A DNA stretch of 64,000 nucleotides from Alcaligenes faecalis. Lineage in GTDB: Bacteria; Pseudomonadota; Gammaproteobacteria; Burkholderiales; Burkholderiaceae_B. The DNA is taken from contig NZ_CP023667.1 in the NCBI RefSeq assembly GCF_002443155.1, forward strand, positions 2,976,001 through 3,040,000, written 5' to 3'. Position numbers and translations under genes: made by a program. Within the stretch, counting starts at the first letter, position 1. The number at the start of each line of letters is the position of its first letter. The notes below the pieces were generated by a model, which saw only the letters and a program-made list of their open reading frames with translations, did no database searches and had not been told where the DNA came from. Positions 8,614 through 18,198 of this stretch are shown here, one piece after another.

Positions 8614-9339
8614 TTACTCAGTGGCGGGATTGAGCATCTCGCGCCACATGGGTGGCTTCTTGTTCTGTTTTTCCAGAACGTCCATGTACTTTTCGTGCTC
8701 GGCCTGATCGGCTTCGGAGGCACGCAGTACTTTCAGCACACTGGTATCAAACTTGCCCAGGCTCAGATTGCTGCCGTCACCGCCTTGCCCATCGGACTCG
8801 TCAAAGTCCATCAGCAAAGCATCCTGCCCCCGCGTCATGGCCAGCCAGACATCGGCCAGCAATTCCGAGTCCAGCAAAGCGCCGTGCAGCGTGCGGTGAG
8901 AGTTGGAAATGCCGTAGCGTTCGCACAGGGCATCCAGAGAGTTCCGTTTGCCGGGGTGCATTTCCCGCGCCACCAGCAAGGAGTCGGTGATGCTGTCGCA
9001 GTATTGCGAGAACGGGCCTTTACCTACCTTTTGCAGCTCGGCATCCAGAAAGCGCGTGTCAAAAGAAGCATTATGAATAATGACTTCCGCGCCCTGCACA
9101 AAATCCAGCACCTGATCCACCACATCCTTGAAGCGTGGATGGCCAGACAGAAATTCCGTGGTCAGGCCGTGAATTGCCAATGCCTCGGGGTCGGAGTCCC
9201 GATCCGGGTTCAGATACAGGTGCAGGTGGCGGCCCGTCAATTTGCGGTTGAACAGCTCTACCCCACCCACCTCAACAATTCGGTGCCCCTCGCGTGGCTC
9301 CAGACCGGTGGTTTCAGTATCCAGAATAATTTGACGCAT
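8614..9339 (-). CDS. dnaQ: DNA polymerase III epsilon subunit (proofreading exonuclease)
   Basis: A 241-residue 3'-5' exonuclease of the DnaQ family, which proofreads for the replicative polymerase core. The three exonuclease motifs are present: Exo I LDTETTGLE at about residue 6, Exo II HNASFDTRFLD at about residue 89, and Exo III HGALLDSELLADVW at about residue 151, with their acidic residues and the histidine of the DEDDh type. The C-terminal part is the polymerase-binding tail. Length is close to the usual 240-245. It sits between tRNA-Val and an RND efflux operon, and rnhA is about 4.3 kb upstream on the same strand. Confidence 0.95.
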   Translation of the reverse strand: MRQIILDTETTGLEPREGHRIVEVGGVELFNRKLTGRHLHLYLNPDRDSDPEALAIHGLTTEFLSGHPRFKDVVDQVLDFVQGAEVIIHNASFDTRFLDAELQKVGKGPFSQYCDSITDSLLVAREMHPGKRNSLDALCERYGISNSHRTLHGALLDSELLADVWLAMTRGQDALLMDFDESDGQGGDGSNLSLGKFDTSVLKVLRASEADQAEHEKYMDVLEKQNKKPPMWREMLNPATE

Positions 9340-9425
9340 TCACTTTCCCTACAAATTCAATCACGGTAATGGCACTCGACAAGGCGGCTGTACGAGCAGC
9401 GTCCCCGGAGACCAGCACCACAGGT

Positions 9426-12400
9426 TCAGACAGTGGCCTCGGGCTTGTCAATCAGTTCCAGCTGCTTGTCCTGCCCCCCTTTCTTGCCGGCGATCAGGGT
9501 GTAGGCCACAGGCACGACAAACAAGGTCAGCAAGGTACCCAAGGACAAGCCACCCACCAGTACCCAGCCAATTTGCTGGCGGGACTCGGCACCCGCCCCA
9601 GAGGCGTAGGCCAGCGGCAAGACGCCCAGCACCATGGCGCCGGTTGTCATCAGGATGGGGCGCAGGCGCATCTCGCAAGCGCGCACCACGGCATTGTACA
9701 AACTGGCCCCGGCTTCGCGTTGTTGAGTGGCAAATTCCACAATCAAGATGCCGTGCTTGGTAATGAGGCCTACCAGGGTAATCAAGCCGATCTGACTATA
9801 AATGGACAAGGTCCCGCCCGACAGCCACAGGGCCAGCAAGGCCCCCGTCATGGACAAGGGCACGGACAGCATGATGATGAGCGGATTGCGCCAGCTTTCA
9901 AACTGCGCGGCCAGCACCAGATAAATAAAGGCCAGGGCCATCAGGAAAACCAGATAGATGCTGCCCGACGAATCCCGGAATTCTCGTGATTGCCCGTCCA
10001 GATCTGTCTGCACGGTTTCCGGCAAGGTCTTGCGAGCCACCTCATTCATGTGTTCGAGCACTTCACCCAAGGCATAGCCGGGTGCCACCGATGCTTCCAC
10101 AATGACCGCCCGCAAGCGGTTGAAGTGGTTCAGCGATTGCGGCGATACGCTCTCGCGCACATTCAGGAAGTTGGAAGCTTGCACCATGCCACCGTCTTTG
10201 GTGCGCACGTAAATATCCAGAATGTTTTGCGGGCTGGAACGAGCCTGCTTATCCACCTGCACAATCACGTCGTACTGTTCGCCATCGCTCTTGTAGCGCG
10301 TGACCTGACGCCCGCCCAGCATGGATTCCAGAGTGCGGCCCACGGCTTCCACCGATACGCCGGTATCGGCCAGCTTGTCGCGGTCTACATCAATACGAAT
10401 TTCCGGTGTGTTCAAGCGCAAGTCCGTATCCACGTTCAACAGCCCTGGATAGTCTCGCAACTCAGCCAGAAAACCGTCCACAATTTTGGCCAGCTCCGGA
10501 TAGGGTGCCTGGCTCATAATCACAAACTCCACTGGCTTGGAAGTGGCCCGCTGTCCCAAAGACGGCGGGTTAGTGGGGAAAGCACGCGCACCGGGAATGG
10601 CGGAGAAATGCGGTTGCAGTTCACGCGCAATGGATTGCTGGTTACGTGTGCGCTCCTCCCACGGCTTCAAGCGCAAAATTGCAAAGGAATCGGTGACGGT
10701 AGGGAAACCAATAATGGACTGATACCCCTCTGTCTCCGGTATGCCGCGATATAGCTCTTCCACCCGCTCCACATTGCGCAAGGTGTAATCCAGCGTAGCG
10801 CCTTCGGGCGAATTCACAATCCCGAAAATCACACCTCGGTCTTCAATCGGAGCCAGTTCGCTTTTGATGACCGTAAACAGCAGCCCACTGGTCGCGGCAA
10901 CGGCCACACCAATGAACAAGACCAGAAAACGCCAGCGCAAGGCGCGAATCAGGATACGGCGGTAGCCTCGTGTCAGCCAGACCAGGAAGTTCTCGATACC
11001 CTGACTGACGCGGCCCACCTTCGCACCATGCGGACGCAACATGCGCGAGCACATCATGGGCGTCAGGGTCAGGGCCACGAAACCGGACACCAGCACGGCA
11101 GCCGCCAAGGTCAGGGCAAACTCAATGAATAATCGCCCGGTACGGCCTGTGGCAAAAGCCAGTGGGGCATACACCGCCACCAGGGTTAGCGTCATGGCAA
11201 TCACAGCGAAGGCAATTTCACGCACACCCAAAAAGGCAGCCTGCATGGCCGTCTTGCCCTCTTCGATATGGCGGTACACGTTCTCCAGCACCACAATCGC
11301 ATCGTCCACCACCAGGCCAATCGCTAGCACCATGGCCAGCAAAGTCAGCGTATTGATGGAAAAGCCCAGCATGTACATGATGGCGAAGGCCCCGACCAGG
11401 GAGATCGGGATCGTCACGATGGGGATGAGACTGGCGCGGAAACTGCGCAGGAAAAACACAATCACCAGCACCACCAGCAAGATGGCCTCGGCAATGGTGG
11501 TATAGACCGAATCAATGGATTTCTGAATGAAGATGGAGCTGTCGTAGGACACGGCCAGCTTCATATTGCCCGGCAAGCTTTCGTTGATGCGTTCCACTTC
11601 GGCGCGCACGGCTTTGGACAGATCCAGCGGGTTGGCGGTGGACTGCTTGGTCACCCCAATGTTCAAGCTGTTTTGCCCATTGAAGCGGGCCAGCACCCGC
11701 TCTTCGGCTGGCCCGATACGCACCTCGGCAATATCGGAGATACGGACCGGATAGCCCGCTGCCTGGGCAACGATGATATTGCGAAACTCTTCCGGGGTCT
11801 CCAGATCGGTGGAGGACACCACGGAAAACTCGCGCGCATCGGACTCGATACGGCCTGCCGGAATCAGCACGTTTTGTTTGCGCAGCGCATCTTCCACATC
11901 CTGCACGGTCAGCTGGTACGCCCCCAGTCGGGTACGGTCCACGTCAATACGCATGGCGGGCAAACGTTCACCGAACACACGCACTTCTGCTGCACCGGGC
12001 AAGACAGACAAGCGCGTTTTGATATAGCGGTTGATGTAGTCCGAGGCCTCCAGCATGCTGTAGTCGCCGGTATCCACCCCTACATAAATAATCGGGGTGG
12101 AGTCTGCCTCGACCTTGTTGATGATGGGCTCGTCCACCTCGTCGGGCAAGAATCGGCGGGCGCGCGAAACCTTGTCACGCACGTCTGCCGCAGCGGCATC
12201 GGGGGCTCGGTCCAGATTGAATTTGATGTTGATCAGGCTACGCTCGGAACGGCTGCGCGAGGTCATCACGTTCACGCCTTCAATCCCGGACAACTGATCC
12301 TCCAAAGGCTTGGTCACCTGGGACTCGATCACCTCCGGTGAGGCCCCTTTATAGTTGGTGATGACGGATACCACCGGCTCATCAATGGCCGGGTACTCAC

Positions 12401-12503
12401 GTACGGTCAGGCGTTCATAGGAAATGAAACCGACCAGCACAATCACCAAAGACAGAACCGTGGCGAAAACCGGGCGACGGATACATAAATCAGAAAGAAC
12501 CAT
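9426..12503 (-). CDS. RND efflux pump inner-membrane transporter
   Basis: A 1025-residue proton-driven exporter of the hydrophobe/amphiphile efflux RND family. It shows the N-terminal CIRRPVFATVLSLVIVLVGF membrane segment, two large periplasmic loops, and the TM4 motif GLVVDDAIVVLENVYRHIEEG, whose Asp pair carries protons. The second half repeats the six-helix bundle (LVFLMALAFIYLVLAAQFESW). Length is that of a full MexB/OqxB/MdtC-like pump. The periplasmic adaptor gene ends 9 bases upstream on the same strand, so they form one operon. No outer-membrane channel gene is present, so a TolC-like partner elsewhere would be used. Substrates are unknown. Confidence 0.92.
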   Translation of the reverse strand: MVLSDLCIRRPVFATVLSLVIVLVGFISYERLTVREYPAIDEPVVSVITNYKGASPEVIESQVTKPLEDQLSGIEGVNVMTSRSRSERSLINIKFNLDRAPDAAAADVRDKVSRARRFLPDEVDEPIINKVEADSTPIIYVGVDTGDYSMLEASDYINRYIKTRLSVLPGAAEVRVFGERLPAMRIDVDRTRLGAYQLTVQDVEDALRKQNVLIPAGRIESDAREFSVVSSTDLETPEEFRNIIVAQAAGYPVRISDIAEVRIGPAEERVLARFNGQNSLNIGVTKQSTANPLDLSKAVRAEVERINESLPGNMKLAVSYDSSIFIQKSIDSVYTTIAEAILLVVLVIVFFLRSFRASLIPIVTIPISLVGAFAIMYMLGFSINTLTLLAMVLAIGLVVDDAIVVLENVYRHIEEGKTAMQAAFLGVREIAFAVIAMTLTLVAVYAPLAFATGRTGRLFIEFALTLAAAVLVSGFVALTLTPMMCSRMLRPHGAKVGRVSQGIENFLVWLTRGYRRILIRALRWRFLVLFIGVAVAATSGLLFTVIKSELAPIEDRGVIFGIVNSPEGATLDYTLRNVERVEELYRGIPETEGYQSIIGFPTVTDSFAILRLKPWEERTRNQQSIARELQPHFSAIPGARAFPTNPPSLGQRATSKPVEFVIMSQAPYPELAKIVDGFLAELRDYPGLLNVDTDLRLNTPEIRIDVDRDKLADTGVSVEAVGRTLESMLGGRQVTRYKSDGEQYDVIVQVDKQARSSPQNILDIYVRTKDGGMVQASNFLNVRESVSPQSLNHFNRLRAVIVEASVAPGYALGEVLEHMNEVARKTLPETVQTDLDGQSREFRDSSGSIYLVFLMALAFIYLVLAAQFESWRNPLIIMLSVPLSMTGALLALWLSGGTLSIYSQIGLITLVGLITKHGILIVEFATQQREAGASLYNAVVRACEMRLRPILMTTGAMVLGVLPLAYASGAGAESRQQIGWVLVGGLSLGTLLTLFVVPVAYTLIAGKKGGQDKQLELIDKPEATV

Positions 12504-12512
12504 GATCCCGTC

Positions 12513-13559
12513 CTATTGCTGCGGCTGTGTTTGGACGTCGATCACTTCCTGAATATCGACTGGCACACCATCACGTACTTTTTGCAGCCCGGCTACCAGC
12601 ACATTGTCTCCAGCCTTCAGATCACCCGTCACTTGCACCCAACCTTGCTCACGAACGCCGATCTGTACCTGACGGCGCTCTGCCCGGCCGTCTTTCACAA
12701 TATAGATGTACTGATCCTGCCCCGAAGGAGCCAGGGAGGTTTCAGGCACCATCAAGGCCTGGTAGCGCGACAGTTCCAGGCGCACGCGGCTGAACAGACC
12801 CGGGCGCAGTGCACCATCGTCATTCGGCACCTGGGCCCGCAGCAAAATGGACCGGCCCGCCGTATCAACGGCAGGGCTGACAGCCAATACCGAGCCATGG
12901 CGGATTTCGCCCAGGAACGCATCAAAGCGCAATTCAACCGGCATACCGGCTTTGACATCGGCCAGATATTGCTCCGGAATACGGAAGTCCACATTCAAGG
13001 TAGAAACCGCTTCCAGCTGCACCAGATCCGTGCCCGGCCCCACGTAATCGCCTACCGATACATTGCGCAGCCCGGTAACACCGTCGAACGGAGCACGAAT
13101 ACGGGTCTTGTCCAGATGCACGCGCGCCAATTGCACTTCGGCTTGCTGGACGGCCAAACGACTGCCCGACTCATCTTTTGCCTGCTGGCTGATAAAGCCC
13201 TGACGGCTCAGCTCCGAAGAGCGCTTGTGCTGGCTGTTGGCCAGATTCAAATTTGCCTGTGCCTGATTTAACTGCGCCTGCGCCATGGCCGGGTCCAGCT
13301 GAATCAGCACCTGCCCTTTCTTGATGGGCTGGCCTTCTTCAAAACTGATGGCTGAAATACGACCACTGATCTCGGGGCGCAACACGACGGACTCTCTGGC
13401 AACCAGGGTCCCCACCGCCGCCACATCACGAATCAATTCGGTTTGCCGCACTGGCAGCACTTCCACCCGCGTGGCGTCAGACTGCGCCCAGCTGGGCGTA
13501 CTACTGGCAAACAGTACGAGGAACAAAGAAAAAATCGTGGGGCGCAGCGTGGAAATCAT
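12513..13559 (-). CDS. RND efflux periplasmic adaptor (membrane fusion protein)
   Basis: A 348-residue periplasmic adaptor that links the RND pump to an outer-membrane channel. A signal peptide (STLRPTIFSLFLVLFASS, ending SWAQ) precedes a split lipoyl domain (VVLRPEISGRISAISFEEGQPIKKG), an alpha-helical hairpin rich in Gln/Ala (residues about 90-150), and beta-barrel and membrane-proximal domains (LVAGLQKVRDGVPV). The ATG at 13559 is chosen because it begins the signal peptide and has AGGA upstream; a TTG 45 bases earlier would put 15 polar residues in front. First gene of the two-gene pump operon. Confidence 0.88.
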   Translation of the reverse strand: MISTLRPTIFSLFLVLFASSTPSWAQSDATRVEVLPVRQTELIRDVAAVGTLVARESVVLRPEISGRISAISFEEGQPIKKGQVLIQLDPAMAQAQLNQAQANLNLANSQHKRSSELSRQGFISQQAKDESGSRLAVQQAEVQLARVHLDKTRIRAPFDGVTGLRNVSVGDYVGPGTDLVQLEAVSTLNVDFRIPEQYLADVKAGMPVELRFDAFLGEIRHGSVLAVSPAVDTAGRSILLRAQVPNDDGALRPGLFSRVRLELSRYQALMVPETSLAPSGQDQYIYIVKDGRAERRQVQIGVREQGWVQVTGDLKAGDNVLVAGLQKVRDGVPVDIQEVIDVQTQPQQ

Positions 13560-13658
13560 GGGCGGCTTATCCTGACCGGCCAGGCCGGTGAAGCTGTCTG
13601 ACAAAATATGACGGGTGGCTAATAGTACTATCAGCGGGCTTGAAGTTTGCCCAAGATC

Positions 13659-14102
13659 TTATAACTGCCTGGCTATTTCCACCCCTTCATTAGCCAACTG
13701 ATCTGCCCGCTCATTGCCAGGATCGCCAGCATGACCGCGCACCCATAACCAGGTCAGCTCATGCTTGGCCGCCTGCTGCTCCAGTTCCTGCCAAAGATCC
13801 GCATTCTTGACGGGTTTCTTGTCCGCAGTTCGCCAGCCGCGTGCCTTCCAGCCGGGCAGCCATTCATTCATGCCTTTTTGCACGTATTGCGAATCGGTAT
13901 GCACCCGCACCTGACAAGGGCGCTTCAAGGCTTTTAGTGCCTCAATCACGGCCATCAGTTCCATACGATTATTGGTGGTATCGGCCTCGCCGCCACAAAT
14001 GGCTTTTTCACGGCCGCCATGGCGCAACAAAGCGCCCCAGCCACCCAAACCCGGGTTGCCCTTGCAGGCGCCATCGGTCCAGATATCGACAACATCAGTC
14101 AT
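13659..14102 (-). CDS. rnhA: Ribonuclease HI
   Basis: A 147-residue ribonuclease HI that cleaves RNA in RNA-DNA hybrids. The catalytic acidic residues are seen in [13 protein letters not shown] (Asp near residue 10), [13 protein letters not shown] (Glu near 48) and [11 protein letters not shown] (Asp near 70), and the final Asp lies in [14 protein letters not shown]. Length is normal. The start codon overlaps the end of the methyltransferase gene by 4 bases, so the two are translationally coupled. Confidence 0.95.
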   Translation of the reverse strand: MTDVVDIWTDGACKGNPGLGGWGALLRHGGREKAICGGEADTTNNRMELMAVIEALKALKRPCQVRVHTDSQYVQKGMNEWLPGWKARGWRTADKKPVKNADLWQELEQQAAKHELTWLWVRGHAGDPGNERADQLANEGVEIARQL

Positions 14103-14860
14103 GTCTTGCTAATTCCTTCATCGGCAGCGCGTCCTGCAACCACCATAGGCCGACGCACACGCCGACGGTTTTTCTTCCACTTGGGTCCGACCATGCGCAA
14201 GGCAGGCGTACGCTTGACCGCACTGATCATATAGACGGCACCCGCAAAGCTCCACCAGCGCGCCCCGCTTTGCTCCATCCAGGACCAGCGATCCAGCCAA
14301 ACCTGTTGACGACACAAGGGCGCATAACAGCCCATCTGCGTGCCTTGCACATCAAAGGACAACAGCTTCAACCAGTCCCGCAACCGCAAGGGAGACATGA
14401 CATCGCCCGGCAAGGTCGGCGTACCCCGCTCCAGTCCCGGAATCCAGTCATGAGCCCCCCATAAACTCAAAGGGTTAAAGCCCGTCAGAATGATGCGTCC
14501 TTCAGGCACCAGCACACGCTCGGCCTCTCGCAATACCTGATGCGGGTCGCTGGCACTTTCCAGCGTATGGGGCAGGATCAAAAGATCAATGCTTTGCGTA
14601 TCAAAGGGCAGATGCTCGGGTTCGGCATAAACCAGGTTTTTCTGCTGAGGGGGCAAGACGCCAGCCTGAGCCGTGCATACCTTGCAAGAGATGCGGCTGT
14701 GCGCCAGGAGGTCCCAATGCGGCAATCCAATTTGTATGGCATGATACCCGAAGGTGTTGACCACCTCCGCATCGATTCCGGCTTGTTCCCAAGCCCGCAC
14801 ATATCGCCCCGGTACGGTTTCCAACCACTGGGCAAATTGATCATTCAAAGTCTGCTCCAC
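14099..14860 (-). CDS. SAM-dependent methyltransferase (class I, Methyltransf_11-like)
   Basis: A 253-residue protein with a small Rossmann methyltransferase core: [55 protein letters not shown] carries the acidic and post-motif regions, at about residues 80-134. The C terminus is basic ([11 protein letters not shown]). The start is a GTG at 14860 with GAGGGAGA upstream; no better ATG exists. It is coupled to rnhA and divergent from gloB with only 20 bases between the starts. This methyltransferase is a common companion of rnhA and gloB in beta- and gammaproteobacteria; its substrate is not known to me. Confidence 0.8.
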   Translation of the reverse strand: MEQTLNDQFAQWLETVPGRYVRAWEQAGIDAEVVNTFGYHAIQIGLPHWDLLAHSRISCKVCTAQAGVLPPQQKNLVYAEPEHLPFDTQSIDLLILPHTLESASDPHQVLREAERVLVPEGRIILTGFNPLSLWGAHDWIPGLERGTPTLPGDVMSPLRLRDWLKLLSFDVQGTQMGCYAPLCRQQVWLDRWSWMEQSGARWWSFAGAVYMISAVKRTPALRMVGPKWKKNRRRVRRPMVVAGRAADEGISKT

Positions 14861-14880
14861 TGGCGCTTTCTCCCTCTACC

Positions 14881-15693
14881 ATGATGAATGCATTTACCTG
14901 GCCTGTGCCAAGCGATGTTCGCCTGATTCCACTACCTGCCCTGAACGACAACTATATATGGGCTTTAAGTCGAAACGGTCACGCCCTGGTTGTAGACCCC
15001 GGCCAGGCCGCTCCGGTTCTGGATTGGCTGGAACGCGAGTCCTTACAACTGGATGCCATTTTACTGACACACCACCATGGTGACCATGTTGGGGGTGTCA
15101 TGGATATCCTGGCCAGGCATCCGGCCCGCGTCTGGGGCCCGGCCCACGAGCGCCTGCCCACCTGTGACGTGCGTGTCGGCCAGTCCGACAAGGTCGAATT
15201 ACCTACGCTGGAACTGACGCTGGAAGTCTTAGACATCCCCGGCCACACCGCCGGACACGTTGCGTACTTTGGTCAAAATGAGGTAAAACAGCCCTTTGTT
15301 TTCTGTGGTGACACCTTGTTTGCTGCTGGTTGCGGACGTCTTTTTGAAGGCACCCCGGCACAAATGACGGATTCCCTGGGCAAGTTGGCGAAACTGCCAT
15401 CGGACACCCTGATCTGCTGTGCGCACGAGTACACCTTATCCAATTTACGCTGGGCTCTACAGGTAGAGCCGGACAATCCCCAACTGCATGAACGTTGGGA
15501 ACAGGATAATCTCAAGCGTCAGCAAAACTTGCCTACGGTGCCCCCCACCTTGAAAACAGAATTGGCTACCAATCCGTTTCTGCGTTGCGAGACGACTGCT
15601 GTTATCAAGGCCGCCGAGCGCCATGCCGCCCGGTCCCTGAATAATCCTGTCGAGGTATTTGCCAGCCTGCGCGACTGGAAAAACAATTTCTGA
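14881..15693 (+). CDS. gloB: Hydroxyacylglutathione hydrolase (glyoxalase II)
   Basis: A 270-residue metallo-beta-lactamase-fold enzyme that hydrolyses S-lactoylglutathione to lactate and glutathione, the second step of methylglyoxal detoxification. The binuclear metal motif THHHGDHVGG lies at about residues 61-70, with further ligands in IPGHTAGHVAYF and VFCGDTLFAAGCGRLFEGT. The C-terminal glutathione-binding helical domain ends with FASLRDWKNNF, which is typical. No Shine-Dalgarno-like purine run precedes ATGATG; the 20 bases before it are pyrimidine-rich because the opposing gene's ribosome site lies there, so the promoter must lie inside the methyltransferase gene. Confidence 0.94.
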   Translation: MMNAFTWPVPSDVRLIPLPALNDNYIWALSRNGHALVVDPGQAAPVLDWLERESLQLDAILLTHHHGDHVGGVMDILARHPARVWGPAHERLPTCDVRVGQSDKVELPTLELTLEVLDIPGHTAGHVAYFGQNEVKQPFVFCGDTLFAAGCGRLFEGTPAQMTDSLGKLAKLPSDTLICCAHEYTLSNLRWALQVEPDNPQLHERWEQDNLKRQQNLPTVPPTLKTELATNPFLRCETTAVIKAAERHAARSLNNPVEVFASLRDWKNNF

Positions 15694-15703
15694 AGATTCC
15701 GCA

Positions 15704-17113
15704 ATGAACCTAATGAGACTTTTTGCGCTGCTATGCGCTTTCGTGCTGGCAGGCTGCGCCACCGGCCCCAAGGTCAGCCCTCAAAAAGCCGCCAAGACTT
15801 CCACCAGCATTGCCGCCGATACGTCTCGCACCATTGATCTGACCCACCCACCCAAAGACGCGTGGGACCGGATGCGCCGGGGTTTCTCCATCCCCAACCT
15901 GCATACCGATCTGGTTGATTACTGGACCAACTACTACGCTTCGCACCCCGAATCCATCCGTACCATGAGCCAGCGCGCCTCGCGCTATCTGTACCACATC
16001 ATGGACGAGCTCGATGCCCGTGGCCTGCCTTCCGAACTGGCCTTGCTGCCTTTTGTGGAAAGTGCCTATAACCCCGTCGCCTATTCGCGCTCCCATGCGT
16101 CCGGTCTGTGGCAGTTCATCCCCAGCACCGGTACACAATACAAGCTGGAGCAGAACTGGTGGGTAGATCAGCGCCGTGACCCGGTCGAGTCCACTCGCGC
16201 TGCTTTGGACTATCTGTCTTACTTGTACGAGTTCCAGGGCGACTGGTATTTGGCCCTGGCCTCCTACAACTGGGGTGAGGGTTCGGTACGCCGCGCCATG
16301 GAGCGTAATGAACAGGCCAACCTGGATGTTGACTACTTATCGCTGAAGATGCCGGACGAAACACGTAATTACGTCCCCAAACTGCAAGCGATCAAAAACA
16401 TTGTGGCTAACCCGGAGCGTTATGGCATCACCCTGCCTCCAGTCAGCAACACACCGTATTTCACGGCCGTGCGCAAGAACAAGGACATTGACGTAGCCCT
16501 TGCCGCCGAGCTGGCTGAAATCTCCGTGGACGAGTTCAAGGCCTTGAACGCTGCCCACAATCGCCCCACAATCCCTGCCGATCGCGGCACCTTGCTGCTG
16601 CCCGCCAACAAGGTGGACATTTTCAATGCCAATCTGGCGGCCTATCAAGGCAAGCTCAGTAACTGGAAAGCGTACCAATCCAAGCGCGGCGAGAGCTATC
16701 TGTCCATTGCCCAGCGCCACGGCATTACCTTGTCGCAACTGCGCTCCATCAATGGTTTGAGCCGCAAGAGCACCAAGGCTGTTGCACAGACACTGCTGGT
16801 GCCCAGCACTACCTTGGGTGAAGGCAGCCTGCAACTGGCCTCTCTGACCAATACACCAGCCGCTCCCGTGGCCCGGACTGCCAATCGTGCACGTACGCAA
16901 ACGGCCAGCGTCAACCGCAAGAATGACACTGTTGTTTTGCGTCGCGGCGCCAACGTGCGCACCCATACGGTTCGACAGGGCGATACACTCTACGCCTTGG
17001 CCAAACGGTACGACACTTCGGTGGCTGAACTGCGACGCCTGAACAATATCAAAGGCAGCTCTCTTTCCAGGGGGACACGTTTGCGTGTTCCCGGTTCCAA
17101 TATTCGTGGCTAA
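15704..17113 (+). CDS. mltD: Membrane-bound lytic murein transglycosylase D
   Basis: A 469-residue lipoprotein that cleaves the glycan chain of peptidoglycan, forming 1,6-anhydro products. A lipobox (VLAGC) ends the signal peptide. An SLT domain follows, with the catalytic Glu in LLPFVESAYNP and SHASGLWQFIPSTG at about residues 105-135. There are two LysM modules (ESYLSIAQRHGITLSQLRSING and HTVRQGDTLYALAKRYDTS) in the C-terminal third. The ATG at 15704, 10 bases after the gloB stop, starts the lipoprotein signal; an earlier in-frame start lies inside gloB. Probably cotranscribed with gloB, an order common in proteobacteria. Confidence 0.93.
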   Translation: MNLMRLFALLCAFVLAGCATGPKVSPQKAAKTSTSIAADTSRTIDLTHPPKDAWDRMRRGFSIPNLHTDLVDYWTNYYASHPESIRTMSQRASRYLYHIMDELDARGLPSELALLPFVESAYNPVAYSRSHASGLWQFIPSTGTQYKLEQNWWVDQRRDPVESTRAALDYLSYLYEFQGDWYLALASYNWGEGSVRRAMERNEQANLDVDYLSLKMPDETRNYVPKLQAIKNIVANPERYGITLPPVSNTPYFTAVRKNKDIDVALAAELAEISVDEFKALNAAHNRPTIPADRGTLLLPANKVDIFNANLAAYQGKLSNWKAYQSKRGESYLSIAQRHGITLSQLRSINGLSRKSTKAVAQTLLVPSTTLGEGSLQLASLTNTPAAPVARTANRARTQTASVNRKNDTVVLRRGANVRTHTVRQGDTLYALAKRYDTSVAELRRLNNIKGSSLSRGTRLRVPGSNIRG

Positions 17114-17146
17114 GTCCACCCACTAATTACATAAAGGATTTTCAGC

Positions 17147-17932
17147 ATGGGTTTCCTGCAAGGAAAACGCATCCTGGTCACAGGCGTCCTCTCGAACCGC
17201 TCTATTGCTTACGGGATTGCGCAAGCATGTCGCCAACAAGGTGCTGATATTGCCCTGACTTATGTGGGCGAGCGTTTCAAAGAACGTGTTGAAGGCTTTG
17301 CCGCAGAACTGGGCACGGATATCGTGCTGCCCTGTGACGTGTCCGAAGACGATCAGATCGAACAAGCCATGGCCTCGCTGGGCGAGCGCTGGGACGGTCT
17401 GGACGGTTTGGTGCACTCCATTGGTTTTGCTCCTCGCGAAGCCATTGCGGGCAACTTCCTGGACGGTCTGTCGCGTGAATCGTTCCGCGTCGCTCACGAC
17501 ATTTCGGCCTACAGCTTTCCCGCACTGGCCAAGGCTGCCCTGCCCTTGCTCAAAGGTCGCAAGAGCTCGGTGCTGACCCTGACCTACCTGGGCGCTGAAA
17601 AAGCCATTCCCAACTACAACACCATGGGCGTGGCCAAAGCTGCTTTGGAAGCCTCCGTGCGTTACCTGGCGGTAGCGCTGGGCGAGTACGGCATTCGTGC
17701 CAACGCCATCTCGGCCGGTCCTATCAAAACCCTGGCTGCCAGCGGCATCAAGGACTTCTCCACCATTCTGAAATTCGTAGAGACGCACGCTCCCTTGCAA
17801 CGCAACGTCACCATCGAAGAAGTGGGCAATGTGGCCTCCTTCCTGATGTCCGAATTGGCCAGCGGTATCACGGGCGAAATCACGCACGTTGACGCCGGCT
17901 TTAACTGCATCGTTCCGGGTATGCAGGAGTAA
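17147..17932 (+). CDS. fabI: Enoyl-[acyl-carrier-protein] reductase (NADH)
   Basis: A 261-residue FabI, which reduces the trans-2-enoyl-ACP intermediate in the last step of fatty acid elongation. It has the FabI nucleotide motif (VTGVLSNRSIAYGIA at about 11-25), VHSIGFAPREA around Gly93, and the catalytic Tyr147, Tyr157 and Lys164 (Y-x6-K spacing), matching the numbering in the E. coli enzyme within one residue. The start is preceded by AAAGGATTTT. The gene ends before a strong intrinsic terminator. Confidence 0.96.
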   Translation: MGFLQGKRILVTGVLSNRSIAYGIAQACRQQGADIALTYVGERFKERVEGFAAELGTDIVLPCDVSEDDQIEQAMASLGERWDGLDGLVHSIGFAPREAIAGNFLDGLSRESFRVAHDISAYSFPALAKAALPLLKGRKSSVLTLTYLGAEKAIPNYNTMGVAKAALEASVRYLAVALGEYGIRANAISAGPIKTLAASGIKDFSTILKFVETHAPLQRNVTIEEVGNVASFLMSELASGITGEITHVDAGFNCIVPGMQE

Positions 17933-17969
17933 AGGCTAGCATCAGATGCCTACAAGCATCCTGATGACA

Positions 17970-18004
17970 AAAAGGAACAGGCTTTTGCACTGTTCCTTTT
18001 TTTT
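17970..18004 (+). terminator. Intrinsic terminator after fabI
   Basis: The stem AAAGGAACAG / CTGTTCCTTT with loop GCTTTTGCA is followed by a run of T residues. It separates the housekeeping block from the catabolic operon that starts at 18.2 kb. Confidence 0.9.
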
Positions 18005-18069
18005 GGCCCTGGATCAGCTGCAATTTGCGCTACTGGCTTCTTATATAAGCAATAAAAAACATAAATAAA

Positions 18070-18081
18070 TCAGTACACTGA
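18070..18081. promoter_or_regulatory. Operator-like site 1 of the MarR-linked operon
   Basis: TCAGTACACTGA in an AT-rich stretch, 118 bases before the first gene of the operon. It shares the core CAG-N-(A/G)CACTGA with the site at 18135 and with one before the marR gene, and the flanking ATAAA is shared with the latter. Candidate MarR-family operator. Confidence 0.55.
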
Positions 18082-18134
18082 CTTTCTCGTTTTCCCTAGT
18101 AGGATATAAAAAATAATCTGTGAATAATATTTAT

Positions 18135-18148
18135 GTCAGTGCACTGAC
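18135..18148. promoter_or_regulatory. Perfect 14-bp palindrome, operator-like site 2
   Basis: GTCAGTGCACTGAC is a perfect palindrome, 50 bases before the start of the Bug receptor gene and centred 66 bases from site 1. Symmetric sites of this size are typical for dimeric MarR regulators, and a marR gene lies at the far end of the operon. Confidence 0.65.
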
Positions 18149-18198
18149 TATTAAAGCATAAAAAATCAATCACAGAACTCGATTCTCGAGGAGACACA

